A stretch of 30,678 bases of DNA from positions 1-30,678 of the forward strand of contig JAWQRN010000369.1 in the NCBI GenBank assembly GCA_033557685.1. The letters run 5' to 3'. Shown here in pieces: positions 19,358 to 30,678 of the stretch. Under the pieces are notes generated by a model that made no database searches, was not told where the DNA came from, and saw nothing but the letters and a program-made list of their open reading frames with translations. Position numbers and translations under genes: made by a program. Positions within the stretch are counted from its first letter, which is position 1; each line of letters starts with the position of its first letter. This stretch comes from Sperchopsis tessellata. Its lineage: Eukaryota; Arthropoda; Insecta; Coleoptera; Hydrophilidae.

Positions 19358-19798
19358 GTCGGGCGGAAGTACTTTCTTCGTGGGCTCCCACACAACGTAG
19401 ACTCCTTCTCTGCTTAAGTTGACATCCAGGTCAAGGTCTTGCCGCAAATGAAAGTGTATGGGTGCCCTGCATTGCTCTATGTTCGGTATATGTACGCTGC
19501 AGCAGAACGTTCCCGCTTCACAGATGTGAAACGTCTTCGTAACTTGGATATAATGGTTGAAGTCCGAGGACATGTACTCCCACAGCAGTGCTTACGTAGC
19601 CAACTATGAGATCACACATTAAGACCATGTAAGGCCTTTGAGCGATGTGTCCACTGTGGCGAAGGGTACAATGTTAATGCCTGTTCGAAAATGGAGAGGA
19701 CATTACGATTCTGTAACGAGCGCAGTGGCGAACACAGAGCCAGTTTTAGGGGTTGCATCACGCACCTCAATCGCGTTGAAATTGAGATATCTTTTTAA
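19358..19798 (+). pseudogene. Jockey-type gag (ORF1) with zinc knuckles, broken
   Basis: A single + frame reads YFLRGLPHNVDSFSA, a stop (19415), then GCPALLYVRYMYAAAERSRF and DVKRLRNLDIMVEVRG. It continues with QQCLRSQL, a stop (19607), CKAFERCVHCGEGYNVNAC and GEHRASFRGC, ending at TAA (19796). This is the standard Jockey-clade gag order: RGLP motif, short RNA-binding fold, V(E)-PY-like stretch, then CCHC knuckles ending in GC(P). Some knuckle positions are altered (CQRYGH has become RSQL-stop-DH; one knuckle reads CNERSGEHRASFRGC). Gag packages element RNA. The 5' end is truncated against the hAT fragment. Antisense open frames at 19286-19573 are shadows of this gene. Confidence 0.85.
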
Positions 19799-20372
19799 AG
19801 GGCACTGTCACCGCCAGCCAGCCAAAGCTAAGCACAAAGCTTACGTTTAAACCCAAAAGCGAGGACCCCAGAAACGAAGGTAAAACTACGGCATCCCTGG
19901 CGGTTACAGTGCTAAACGCATCGCTATCTTAGTAGTATCAGCTAAAAAAAATAAGGCTGTCAGGGTCGTGATTTCTTTCAATAAGCACCGTAGGCGCAAC
20001 TAAAAGAGGGTGCCAAAGAGTTTTTCCCGTAGAGGTTTATTTTATGTATACGAGGGCGTGGAAAACTTCAGCTCCTAGGAAGCCTGCTTCTCGCAAGTAA
20101 GCTAAAGCGTGACTTCGGAAAAAAACTGCAATGGCGAAAAAGGCAACCTCTGACCCTAAGCAGACAAACAGACCTTGGAAGGTAGGGATATATTGTGCTG
20201 TATAATTCGAGAATAATGAATTTTGTCTGGACAGTCCCAGAATTTCGTGGCAGCTGTCGCGTAGGCCAAGAGAGCGCCCCAGATCCTTGAGAAGGCAGCT
20301 GCCGGAACTGATTTCGAGAAACTACAACCTTGCACAGTAGTTCTCAGTTATTAGTCGTGCTGTCGGGCTGCT

Positions 20373-20879
20373 ATGAGCGGTACTGCTGAGGCTATCGCTG
20401 TTTTAAGGACGGAAATCAGTACGTAGACTGTGGAGAACGGTAATCTTGTAGCTGAAGTCTCTATGCTAGAGAGGTCAATTGTGACGTTTCCTCTTTGGCG
20501 GTGGGAAGCATTGCCTTACAAATGTGGCTGTTGTATCTTCTTCTGCCGAAGGAGCTGCTTCATCTGCTTCCAGTGCTGCTGCTCCAGTTCCTCAACAGGT
20601 TTGAAGAATTTTAAGGAGTGCTGAACTATATGCGCAGGTGAGTGTCTATCAGCCGGATCCTGAGACCTCAGATAATGAGCTGTTAAATTATTTGATTCTT
20701 AAATTTCCAAAATTAAAATGTGAGAAGCTTTCTTCTAGAAGACCGGATATATATGCCTCATTCAAGCTATCCATTCCATCTTCTCAGCTTGAGGTCATCA
20801 AGGCTCTCTCATTGTGGCCGGTTGGAACTTGTCTCCAGAGATTTTTTGCGAAAGTTCGGTCGAAGTCGAAGATGACCTG
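20373..20879 (+). pseudogene. CR1/Jockey-type ORF1 (broken)
   Basis: The ATG at 20373 starts MSGTAEAIAVLRTEIST, a stop, then TVENGNLVAEVSMLERS, a heptad-like segment expected of an ORF1 coiled coil. After a frameshift near 20495 comes VAVVSSSAEGAASSASSAAA, an Ala/Ser-rich linker. After one stop the last domain follows from about 20638: SVYQPDPETSDNELLNYLIL, KLSSRRPDIYASFKLSI and LWPVGTCLQRFF. The P-(x)-TS...L...YL / KL...YASFK(V/I) / WP-(x)-G pattern occurs at the end of ORF1 proteins in CR1/Jockey-type elements of insects and should bind RNA. The region is about 170 codons, short for this ORF1 type, so the N-terminal part may have been lost. Confidence 0.65.
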
Positions 20880-20899
20880 ATTACTGCAGGATTGACGAC

Positions 20900-23602
20900 T
20901 TCAAAAATGTCATCGAGCTCTTCTGCTGGTTGTGTTCATATTTACTATCGAAATGTTTGTGGCTTAAATACCTCCTGTACTGGAATTTCCTCACTGGATG
21001 TTGACGCTGTGGCACTTACGGAAACCTGGCTGACTTATAGTGTTTATAACTTGGAAGTGTTCGATGACTCATTTTCTATCTACAGATCAGACAGAAATTT
21101 GGTGACCTGTGAAGTGTCTCGGGGTGGTTGTGTGTTGCTTGCCGTTAATTCAAAATTCAAGTCTAGCTTTGTTGATGTTGCCACCTAATACTGACTTGAT
21201 TTGTGTGAAGTGTCAGTTTGTTACTTTGACTTTGTATGTAATTATTGTGTATAATCTACCTGATATGAGTTGTCAAATATATTCAACGTTTGTTGAATTT
21301 TTTCACTACATTTTATGCTTAGTAATAAGATCTTATTAATTGGTGATTTCAATTTAACGGAGTACGTTTTTCCACTTACAGTAAATAACTGTGTAAGGGT
21401 AGTGAATGAATTTGTTTCGTTCTTTAATCTGGTTCAATTTAATAAAATTAATAACGACCGAAGTAGATTACTTGATCTGGTAATTTCGAATATCCAATGT
21501 ACTGTTGACCGTCAGCTTGATCCTGTAGTTTTTGAAGATGTCTACCATCCAGCCCTTGATATCTCAATTCGGAGTCAAAGTAGGCTCGATTCGATAGCCC
21601 TACCTAACTCATCTGTCAGTACATATAACTTCAAAAATGCTAATTTATCTATGCTATATGACTTAATCTTTCGTATTGACTGGGACCCTTTACTTCTCTT
21701 TGATGATGTAAATAAGGCTTGTAATTTTATCTACACAAGTTTATTTTTGTGTTTCCCATATCTGTGTCTCTTATTATCTTACCCAAAGAAACTACATGGT
21801 ATACCCCCACATTAATTAGAGATATTCGCCGTAAATCCCATTATCGTAAGGTGTATAGACGATTTACTCTGAATCCGTTTTATGCCGGGCAATTTGGCAA
21901 ATTGAGACGGTCAATCAAACTGGCTATATCTGAAACCTACAAGCACTTCGCTGAAAGGTCTGAGGCATCTATTAGGGCTTGTTCTAAATACTTCTGGCGT
22001 TATGTTAACTCTCGTAAGGGCGGAGGTTCTTTGCCCTCTTCAATGGTGGGTGAATTTGGTGAGCTGAACACTCCGCTTGATATTGTCAACGCATTCGCAT
22101 TATTTTTTTTTCTAGTGTTTTGGGAGCATCCTCGGATAATGATCCTCTCGTCGAGTTGAATGTTCCTTCTTTCTCTATTTTTCTTGACGGTATAACCCCT
22201 GCACATGTTACTTCGGCAATAAAACTTATTAACACCAAGATTTTATCTGAGCCTGGCCTCATCCCAGGTTTTTTGTTTACGGATTGTCATACTGTTTTTT
22301 CTTATCCATTATCAATTATCTTCTACCTCTGTTTACGAAGTGATTCTTTCCCTGAGATCTGGAAGCGTTCCTGGATTGTTCCAGTTCATAAGACGGGTGA
22401 TGCACGTGATGTCAAGAGCTACAGACCTATTGCTATTCTTTCGAATATTGCGAAGGTTTTTGAATCCGTTACTCATTCCTTAGTTTATCCTCAGGTGCAG
22501 AATTGTATATCTGTCCACCAGCATGGCTTTATGCGTAAGAGGTCTACCTTTTCAAATTTATCAACCTATACCCAATTTCTATTGTCAGTTGTTGATGGTG
22601 GTTGGCAGATTGATGTCATTTTCACCGACTTGCCAAGGATTTTGATCGCATTGATCATTCTTTGCTTCTTTCTAAGCTTAATTCATTTGTTTTTTCCACA
22701 TATTTGACTAGTTTTTTAGATCTTATCTATCCAATCGTTAATTGCCTGTAAACCACCAGGGTGTTAGTTCACATTCATCCTTGGCTACTTCTGGAGTCCC
22801 CCAGGGATCAATACTGGGGCCTTTAGTATTCATCATTTTCATTCTTTTTGTTGATGAGCTTAAGTTGTTTGCTTCCATAAATGATAACATTGATGGTCTT
22901 AGCCTGCAAGATCATTTAGACTCTCTTGTGCATTGGTGTAATATCAACTGCTTACTACTTAATGTTAAGAATTGCAAAGTTATGAGTTTCACTCGTAAAC
23001 GTACTGCCATTAAATTTCACTGCATTATCAATGGTACAGTCCTTGACTTGGTTGAATTCTATGAGAGATTTTGGGGTGGTTTTTGATAGACGACTTACTT
23101 TCTACCCACACATTCTCGATATATCTGCAGCTTTTTCGCGTTTGCTTGGTTTTGTTATAAGAACTGCCCGGTAATTTGCTGATCTTCTTTCGTTGAATGC
23201 ACTATTTTTGCTTTTGTCCACTCTAAACTTAAGTATTGTTCTGTTATTTGGTCTCCTCTCAGTTATCAATATATAAACATCCTGGAGTCTGAGCAGAGAC
23301 GATTTTTGAAGTATTTGTATTTTAAGCGATTTGGATTTTACCCCACTCAGGTTTTTCCCCATAATATTCTGCTACAATCTTCACATATGTTCTCTCTCTC
23401 TCTCTCCTCTCATCGTAGAACTGCTGAAGTGGTGTTTCTTTTTAAGGTTGTCAACTGCCTTATCGATGATCCTGAATTTCTTTCTTTAATTTGTTTTCTT
23501 GTCCCTAGCTTGGCAACTATAGGTTTTTTTTATTGGCCTACTGGATTAAATGAAAAACCTACTATTTACAATTCCCCGGGCTTGCGACGACGTTGTTATT
23601 AA
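20900..23602 (+). pseudogene. CR1/Jockey-type ORF2, endonuclease and reverse transcriptase (multiple frameshifts)
   Basis: Endonuclease: YYRNVCGLN and ALTETWLTYSVYNLEVFDD (20942-21070), then LICVKC, LLIGDFNLTEYV (21330) and the terminal YHPALDIS (21543). Linker: LIRDIRRKSHYRKVYRRF and ACSKYFWRYVNSRKGG (21800-22020). RT: FPEIWKRSWIVPVHKTGDAR, VKSYRPIAILSNIAKVFES, ISVHQHGFMRKRSTFSNL and FTDLPRI (to about 22640). Then TSGVPQGSILGPLVFIIFI (22790), directly joined to LFVDELKLF. Tail: FGVVFDRRLTFYPHI, SKLKYCSVIWSPL and SEQRRFLKYLY (to 23310), then AEVVFLFKVVNCLIDDPE. Frame changes occur at about 21185, 21335, 21780, 22110 (in a T run), 22645, 23065 and 23220. The FADD box reads FVDE and about 14 residues before it are missing. 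It cannot encode active RT. Confidence 0.92.
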
Positions 23603-24365
23603 GGCGGCTCCGGTTAGACTCTATAGCTAAACATACATAGTAATTGAATTATAATTGGTTGTTCTAAGTACTTGTTGTTTTTTGTTTATGACCTATATAT
23701 AACACTATGTCGGTGCAGGAGGGAATTATCGGGACTATATCCACACAATTCATTTGTAAAACGATTGCTCGATCATTGCTTCATCAGCGAAACGTAAAAG
23801 AAATGCTGAGACTCACTTGGCCAAAGTATTTCCAGGAAGTGGTGTGGATAGATTCGCTATATATAATTTATTTCGAATAACCGATAAAATATGGCGAATT
23901 ACCGATATTACAATCCCTAATCATAACTATAAAAAGGACTTGTACCTGAAAATAAATATACAAATAACGCATCGATCACTCAATGTTAGAGCCTTACTTT
24001 TTTCTAAAAAATAATAATATTAATGTATGTGGCTTTATATTTTTCAAATTGATGTGCTCCAATTTAAAGGATAATGTTAAAATAAAGTATGCTGCTGAAT
24101 GAAAATAAAATTTAAACTGGTAGCTTTCATGTTTATTTTCTTTTTTAAATTTGCCTATGACCGAAAATGAAACAAATTTTCCAGTTTATTGGAAAATTGA
24201 TTATGTACTATTCATTTAAATATAGCATTTAATTTCAAAAAGTCATTATCACAACAAGGACATTAGCCGATTACTTACATAAATACAGCATTGAACGAAC
24301 CCTTACACTTTAAGTTATAACATCCTAATATTAGTTTCCAGATTTAAATGGAATGGCTAGGTTCC

Positions 24366-24390
24366 TTTTCTTTTCTTTTCTTTTCTTTTA
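24366..24390. repeat. (TTTTC)n microsatellite
   Basis: Four perfect TTTTC units and a fifth ending in TTTTA. It is simple sequence. Confidence 0.9.
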
Positions 24391-24606
24391 TATGATAATA
24401 TGATGATGTATTAGATTCCTTGTTCATTTCGTATATCGTGATCCCCCCCACATCAATAGATACCTGCACGCAGTGTCGCATCACTTACTGGCACACATTT
24501 TGTTTTTTAGGATTTGCGGATTGTCATGGACGCAGTCTAAGCGAATGAGTTCCTCTTGCCAGATTGTTCACGACCAATTAGATGGTGTAAAAACCTGCTT
24601 AACATA

Positions 24607-24633
24607 ATGTAGCTGCCAGATATTCAGCTACAT
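24607..24633. repeat. Short perfect hairpin, 9-bp arms
   Basis: ATGTAGCTG and CAGCTACAT are perfect reverse complements separated by nine bases (CCAGATATT). No neighbouring gene or terminator context gives it a role. Confidence 0.6.
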
Positions 24634-26954
24634 CACTCCATTGCTCCTTCCGTCCGTGCATTTATCCGTAATCAATAACCACCCGTGATATTGTTTTAAG
24701 TAATATCATTAACTGTTGTAGGCGTCCCTTAAAATTGTAAACAACATGTGGGAACTTATTAGAGCCAGTACTTTTTTTTGAACGTAAAAATATTTCATAA
24801 ATATAGAATTTTAAACAATTTTTAATATTGATAAATTCGTACTTAATATTAATTTAAAGTTTATTATCAATCTATTCCGTTTGACATGCCCTTACGTAAT
24901 TTCAAAGCAAAATCCTTTTTTTTAATTTCAAAGTTACAGGTCAAAAAATTAATTAATTATATATTTAATAGTATTTATTTTTTATTTTAAAATCTCATTA
25001 ATACATTTTAGATTTTCTCTTCTTGTGTTTAGTTTATAAGAACTAATAACATTATGTATGTATCACATAATTAAAATATTATTAGAAGAATAACACCCAT
25101 TAAAATTGTTCTGATGTACATAATGTATGAAGGTAATATTTGTAAATATATTACAAAAGAACAAAAAAATATATTGATTGAGTAAATAAAAACATACTAT
25201 TGACTAAACCAATTTTGGCCGTTATATTGAAAATCCTTTAATTCTGTTTTTCGTATTTTTATTAAGAAATGCTTTGAAGTATTTAAAAAGGAGTGATCCT
25301 CGAACTTATTCATTAAGAGGGCATGATAAGCTATAAAAGAAATGCTCATTTAAAAGTAAGTTTTTAATTTGAAAGTCTTTTAAAATTACATTTAATCTTG
25401 TTTAAATGATTTAAAAAATGTCGCAAAACATTTTCTTCAATATTTTCATTAAAGCTATACAAATAACTTTCCTTTTGATTTTCTTTTCAGGTGCTTTAAT
25501 AAATCTTATATCTAAAATTATTTATTTAGGGCTTACTCCTTACGTGACGAAATATCTTGGAAGATAAAAGAGCACTGTCAACAAACCGAACCCTCCATAA
25601 TCTAGAATAGCGATTCCTAAATAAGTCGTGGAGCACTTTTCACACAAATTCGTTATAGAGTACTTCCGTCGCCTTTATGCCAAATACACGTATGTGACTT
25701 TTTGGTATTTTAACCTAACTGCATTTTTAGATTTTAGTATATATTTTATCGCATAGCAAAAGCACGAACTATTTTTTAGCTTTAAATATAGTTTTCTTAA
25801 ATAATTAATTTTTAATGCACGTGTATTTAGCATAAGGAAAAAGACATTTCCTAGCACCTACAGAAGTTCAAAGCCGAGTGACAGTAGTATTGAAGATGCA
25901 ATGTACTTTTAAGCATTTGGAGATGTTAAATGTAAAGTTTTATTTTATTCAAAATGTTATTTTGTCCACTAATATCAGAGAATAATATTATAAATGAAAA
26001 ACAACACCAAAAAATTAAGCAGGCGTAAATCCACAATATGTTAACCACATATTTAAATTCTAATGAGAGAGAGGGTACCGTTTTGATTTACACAATGTGG
26101 CTATATCTGGTAGAATTTAAGACAGATACACCAAATATCTGGCCATATATTGAGACCGGATCTGTATTTTAATTTAGTATCTAGGTATGCAGAGAATTCT
26201 GATTCATACAAGCAAGTTGTTGCAAAGGACAGAAGGATGGTTTTTCTTTATCTAACAAAACTTTAAATTCACCTGTAATCAAACATCCACGGGAAAATGG
26301 TCGATGGTTTATATCAGAAAATTACAGGCAAACTAACTCATTTATAAGTTAAATATGACAACTTGAACTGGATTAAAGCCTTAAAACCAATTAGCAATTG
26401 CAAGAAAAATACAAGATGTATTCCGCCATTATCAGATAAAAAGAAGTAAAGTGAAATTGCCATAAAACTAAAGGTATCGTCTAAACAGATCAATATGTAG
26501 AGCGCCATGTAACACTTATATGCATAATATATCACAAAGCAATCTAGAGCAATGCAAAATAACCAATAATAGTAGGAGCAATAAAATGTGCTGGGTACGT
26601 GTTTTGCACTTGAGGACCAACAGGTTGAGAAAAGTGTCAACGATATGAACCGGCGGATGCGCATGCAAAGGGTAAACGTTTGTTCTCCGATAGGAACGGC
26701 TCATCGACTGCGTCTTTTCTCCATATTAGAGAGACCGACATTAAACATTTCAATCTGCAGTAAAGTGAAGTTGAGTGACCAATTAATAATTCATTTCCCA
26801 AAATGACGATCCTTATCATCCGTATGCCTGACTACTCCTAGTAAGAACAGCGTAAGGACTAAGTAGACGGTTCTAAGGATCAGCGGGGATTACACAATTG
26901 TCGAAAAATATTAAATGTTTAGATCTACAATAGCCACACATTATACAGCGAGGC

Positions 26955-28625
26955 AAAACAAATAGACCTGGTAAATTAATTCGGCATAATTCATAGAGAT
27001 TGTATAGGTCTGAAAGAAGTCAGAAGAAGAGGAAAACAGTTTATTCAACTACACATGTTATACTTCCGTGACAATAACTATATAATATATAATGTAGTTG
27101 ATTTCATGGTTCATAAAAACACAAAAGCCAAATAGTCAAGTTTGAGAGCATATTAGAGTATCAAAAGTAGAATTAAATATCTCTAGGCGGCATAAACTTC
27201 GAATTCCTTCAATATATATTCATACAAGCAGTTATTCAGACGAGATGGTCGAATCGATCTATGAAGGGGTGATATTTCTTCAAAAGATTTCAAAAGTACA
27301 TTTTAAGATCATTTTACGAGATTTTAATACAACCGTAAAAAAACATCCAGGAGACCTGTGAAAGCTTTGTCAGAAGAAATTAATGAGACAACAGACTTAT
27401 AGGATTTGAAGAACCAAAGGGTCTGTGTATATCAAATATCATATCTCTAGGAAAACATCATGCAAATAGTCCTAACAACAGCAGAAACGAGACTGACTTA
27501 CTCGCTAATAGAAAAGCCGCCATTTAACATTGTACAGTTTGGAACCGTTTTCACTTTGGAAGCGATGATTATTTGGTTAGATGTAGATTATTTTTAAATG
27601 TAAAATTAGAAAAATTGAAGTTACCTAATAGCCGAGGCAGACATACTATTTATTTCATCCAGAGCTTAAGAAGACATTTATTGCTCTGGAAGAATTTAAT
27701 GATGACGGTAATATGTTTCATAATATAATAGACATGGCTAGAGTTATTGATAAACTTGCCCATGGTAAAAAGGAACCTAAAAAGTAGCATAGAGAAATAA
27801 AATAAAAGTTAAGACAAGGCGGCAGATTGGATAATATGTGGGACTTTTAAAGACTATGACAAACCGAAATATGAAAGATGTTAGAAGATTAAACTATGTA
27901 GCCACACCCAGGGCGATATAACAGAATATGAGCTACAGGAAAGTTAAACAGAGATTTATAATATGGAGTAAACAAATAATTTCCCCTCATATCTTAAAAA
28001 GGTTAGAGAGTTGAAGAGAGGAAATCTGTAAAGGTATTAGAAAGTTTTACCAAGAACTACATAGAGATGAAAGTAAGCATATAAACATCACCGAGGAAAA
28101 CGTTCCACGAATTTTACCTTCAGAAGTTGCACATTTTCCAAAATCAATGAAGTGTGGTAAAGCATTAAGGTTAGACGAGATCACTGTTGACATAATAAAA
28201 ATTGTTGGTAATGACATATATACAGTTCTGCCAAAACTGAATACGTCATTTATAGAAACAAAGGAGATGCCAATATCTTGGAACCATGCAATAATTATTT
28301 GAAATAGAATCACTTGCATATCAATTCGATTCGGACCAAGCCAAATGATAGCCAGGCTTTCATAGTAGATTTAGCACTATTGAGCAAATTCGCATGGTCT
28401 AGGAATTGATATCTTGTATTAGCTATAATTTGTCACTGTGTTGTTTTTTCGTAGATCACGAGAAAGTGTTTGGTTTTATCGAGACATCTGCAGTATTCTG
28501 GGAACTAACTGATAACACAAGAATATACGAGTAAATTGAGAATATCTCAACCGTTTAAGTTACAGTTAATATAGCTTTATTTGTACCTGTTATCGAGGGG
28601 TTCAATAAAAAATTACTGATCTGTA
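26955..28625 (+). pseudogene. RTE-type non-LTR element: endonuclease and front of RT (broken)
   Basis: RTE elements encode one protein with an endonuclease that nicks the target and an RT that primes from the nick. Endonuclease pieces: IGLKEVRRRGKQFIQL (about 26999), VDFMVHKN, HTSSYSDEMVESIYEGV (27221), IILRDFNTTV (27307; GDFN has become RDFN), DLLANRKAAI and FHFGSDDYLVRCRLF (27550; GSDHRLVR has become GSDDYLVR, losing the catalytic histidine). RT pieces: INITEENVPRILPSEVAHFP, SMKCGKALRLDEITVDIIK (28150) and PISWNHAIII. Then come an AGFHSRFSTIEQIRMV-like stretch (28355-28400), FVDHEKVFGFIETSAVF (28450, usual FVDYEKAFD) and IEGFNKKLL (about 28594). Stops and frameshifts are frequent. The element ends before the FADD box and tail. 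Confidence 0.88.
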
Positions 28626-30678
28626 GTTATTATTAGCTTCAGTAATATACAGAAACGAGGGTGTGTCCGACAGGTTTCTCGAATTGTTTATTTTTTTAAA
28701 TTTATTTATCATTACACCGGTGAAGCATAATAATATTAATTTATTTTTGGTTCTAATATAAAATAAATTATTTTTACAGAAAATACAATAACTGCATATT
28801 GTTCCAAAAATATTTTGATGATTTTTCGTCGTTTGAAATATTGTGTATTATAAATACTCTACTAAGATACAGTAAATGTGAAGTTAATTTGTTCAAATTG
28901 AATTACATTGTGTCGCAATTTTAAATTCGAAAGCATAGTTTGTGAGTATGGACTTTTCTGAAAATTGCCGGCAAAAGCTTACTGGTATTTGATGTGTAAC
29001 GTAAGGGAATGTATTGATGGATTTAAATCAGCACTAGTGAGATTATCGTGTGAACTTCGCTAACATGCTAGTGATTTACTGTCACTTATCGCCGAAAGCG
29101 GAAACTCAGATGTCTGATGAACTTGAAGAATGTTGAGGATATATATATTTTCTCACAACTCCGTTCGCATTTTATTTTTAATTTTTAAAACGATCTCCTA
29201 AAACATTTTAACATATAATATTATTTACCATCAGTAATGTTTTTAAAATGTAAATCTTAGAAGCGGCGTCGTAGATCGTCGCAGGATGGTAGTTTTAGAA
29301 GTGATTTTAGTTTACTTATTTTTTTTTTAAACATTTTTCATCGGGGCTAGATACAGTCTACCTAAATGTATCTCAATAGCCATATATACCCGGAATATAC
29401 ACGCACTAGTCTACGCTCTAGCAAAATCGATACCGTTTCTGATAATAAATATAGCACTAAACTACATGGCAAGAATGCCCAGGCAAAAGTAAAATTAAAA
29501 TAAAAAATAATGAAATTCTTTATTGTATGATTAAAACCTTCTTGATATATAACATTCTTCAAATGAACTTATTAATAGTAATATTACCTTTACATTGTTG
29601 CGCAAATACTATAATGTAAAGATAGGTACTACTTAAGCCAAGCGTAACAGATTTTGTTAAATAAGAAAAAAATGCGCTCAATAGAGGATGAGGACATACT
29701 GATATTCAATAGTATCTTGTCCGCTAATTTCCTAAAACTACTGAAAACCATAACATTTTGACTTCGTCTTCCATTTTGAAGCCATACTTAAACTTAATTA
29801 GTGTGTCTTCGACAAAAGAAATGTTATTCCTAGGTACCAAGGTGTTGCGCTGCCATAATTTTAAAATCAGATATCTCCTAACTATGTTTTTCTCTTTGAA
29901 CTAACACCTATTGGAATAAAAATTTCCATCTTGTGCATGTATGTTCCTCCAAACGAAACCTTCATTCCTTAAAAATATTCTACATAGCTACTAAAAACTA
30001 AGAATAAGATGTTGATTTAAAATACAAACTTTCAGTATTCGTTTCTTTTACCTGAGTCTGTATATAGGTAACGACACTTATTTTGAGAAGTAGTAGTTGT
30101 CAATATATTGTACGAGTAACGTCTGTATTTATATCATTTTACTTAGTCTAATAATTGCTTAAATAATTCTTCCTCTTTTATAATCTCTATAATAAACTCT
30201 GATCAATGACCAGTTCGAAGACCTATCCTATTAACTATAATTGAAAACTTATTATATTATTTATAAAAAACCGTAGACTGAACTCCCTTCTCAAAAATGA
30301 ATTCTGTTTTCATTACACCTACTAAAAACACTGCGATAATACTGGACCCACAAAATATCCAAAACCAACTCTAATTCCAAAGAAACATACAGTGTGTCTA
30401 ATATTTTTAATAACGCTAACCTCAGTTTCTTCCAAAGTCTGTAATCAGTTCAAAAAAAGTTGAAGAAATCCTCTTAGATACACTTAAGCCTCGTGTTACA
30501 ATCATGTTTGACTTATATGAGAACGAGCTATAACGATAATTTAACAGAACAACAATGTTCAGAATACAATAGGATGGTATATGTAAGAGACAGCATCAGG
30601 ATAAATACAACAATTACAGAAACACAGTGTAGTAATATCAGCACGTTTGCACATAAGATATAGGTTTTTTTAACTATA
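28626..30678. other. AT-rich interval to the window end, no gene seen
   Basis: No conserved motif, repeat array or RNA gene could be supported. Open frames are short and of low-complexity composition. One slightly GC-richer part (about 28960-29130) does not resemble any family I know. Confidence 0.5.

Larger units (their letters stand above)
20340..23640 (+). mobile_element. Nearly full-length CR1/Jockey-type non-LTR retrotransposon, inactive
   Basis: Two consecutive coding regions, ORF1 (from 20373) and ORF2 (endonuclease plus RT, to about 23600), are in the order and spacing of CR1/Jockey-group elements. No RNase H is present. The 5' limit is set just before the ORF1 start. The 3' limit is set after the last RT-tail homology, as no clear poly(A) or tandem tail marks the end. 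It is distinct from the Jockey gag at 19358, whose ORF2 is missing. Confidence 0.75.
23641..26954. other. AT-rich interval without recognisable genes
   Basis: This stretch holds a short pentanucleotide repeat at 24366 and a hairpin at 24607. A GC-richer patch at 26580-26860 carries overlapping short open frames on both strands. None shows family motifs. The patch may be 5' noncoding sequence of the RTE element that follows, but I cannot show that. Confidence 0.5.

Noticed and set aside
19286..19573. 95-codon open frame on - with Cys-rich end
   Set aside because: It is the shadow of the + strand Jockey gag, whose RGLP and zinc-knuckle motifs run through the same bases.
23102..23362. 86-codon open frame on -
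   Set aside because: It is antisense to the RT tail (SKLKYCSVIWSPL, SEQRRFLKYLY) of the CR1/Jockey-type ORF2.
26338..26819. Overlapping open frames on both strands, one with a leucine run resembling a membrane segment
   Set aside because: The hydrophobic run comes from an AT/T-rich low-complexity stretch; no frame has motifs, and both strands are open by chance of composition.
1..30678. A previously undescribed multi-gene biological system
   Set aside because: All recognisable coding sequence belongs to known transposon families and is broken; nothing shows intact co-directed genes that could act together.

Overview
This window looks like an AT-rich intergenic stretch of a large insect nuclear genome, loaded with decayed transposable elements. 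The evidence for an insect is the mix of families: BEL/Pao, Jockey/CR1 and RTE non-LTR elements, an RNase H-bearing I/R1-type element, hAT and Ty3/Gypsy. Every coding region I can identify is a broken transposon gene. I find no intact host gene, tRNA, rRNA, CRISPR array or prokaryotic operon. A polyneopteran host (termite, cockroach or stick insect) is only a weak guess.

Layout. At 350-1640 is the 3' part (RT tail plus RNase H) of an I/R1-type element on +. At 4276-4678 is the C-terminal tail of an RTE element, lying between two copies of a 40-bp sequence, with a weaker third copy nearby. At 6217-6600 is a decayed serine-rich/acidic coding stretch of unknown origin. At 6735-7345 is a CR1/L2-like RT remnant. 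At 8823-9350 (-) is the end of a Ty3/Gypsy integrase, flanked by 34-bp minisatellite units in both orientations (8481-8548, 9924-10039, 10077-10110). At 11130-11320 is one copy of a dispersed repeat that recurs as a fold-back at 18832-18935. At 12591-12895 (-) is an unidentified gag-like remnant.

The core, 14081-23640, is a nest. A hAT transposase gene on - (14615 up to about 19285) is split by a BEL/Pao element on + (15283-19140) that has a 5' LTR, gag, protease, polypurine tract and a cut-down 3' LTR. Most of the BEL pol gene is missing; about 850 bp carrying a non-LTR ORF1 fragment stands in its place. Directly after the hAT fragment comes a Jockey-type gag with zinc knuckles (19358-19798). 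A nearly full-length CR1/Jockey-type element with two dead ORFs follows (about 20340-23640).

At 26955-28625 is the front part (endonuclease and start of RT) of an RTE element on +. The remaining intervals (1640-3730, 7345-8480, 10111-11130, 13050-14080, 23640-26950, 28626-30678) are AT-rich and hold nothing I can assign.

The genes do not act together as a system. The interest lies in how the pieces are nested and rearranged: the hAT frame that continues across the BEL insertion, the inverted 34-bp repeats, the fold-back copy of the dispersed repeat, and the replaced BEL pol gene. Each element carries stops, frameshifts or lost catalytic residues, so none could move on its own.
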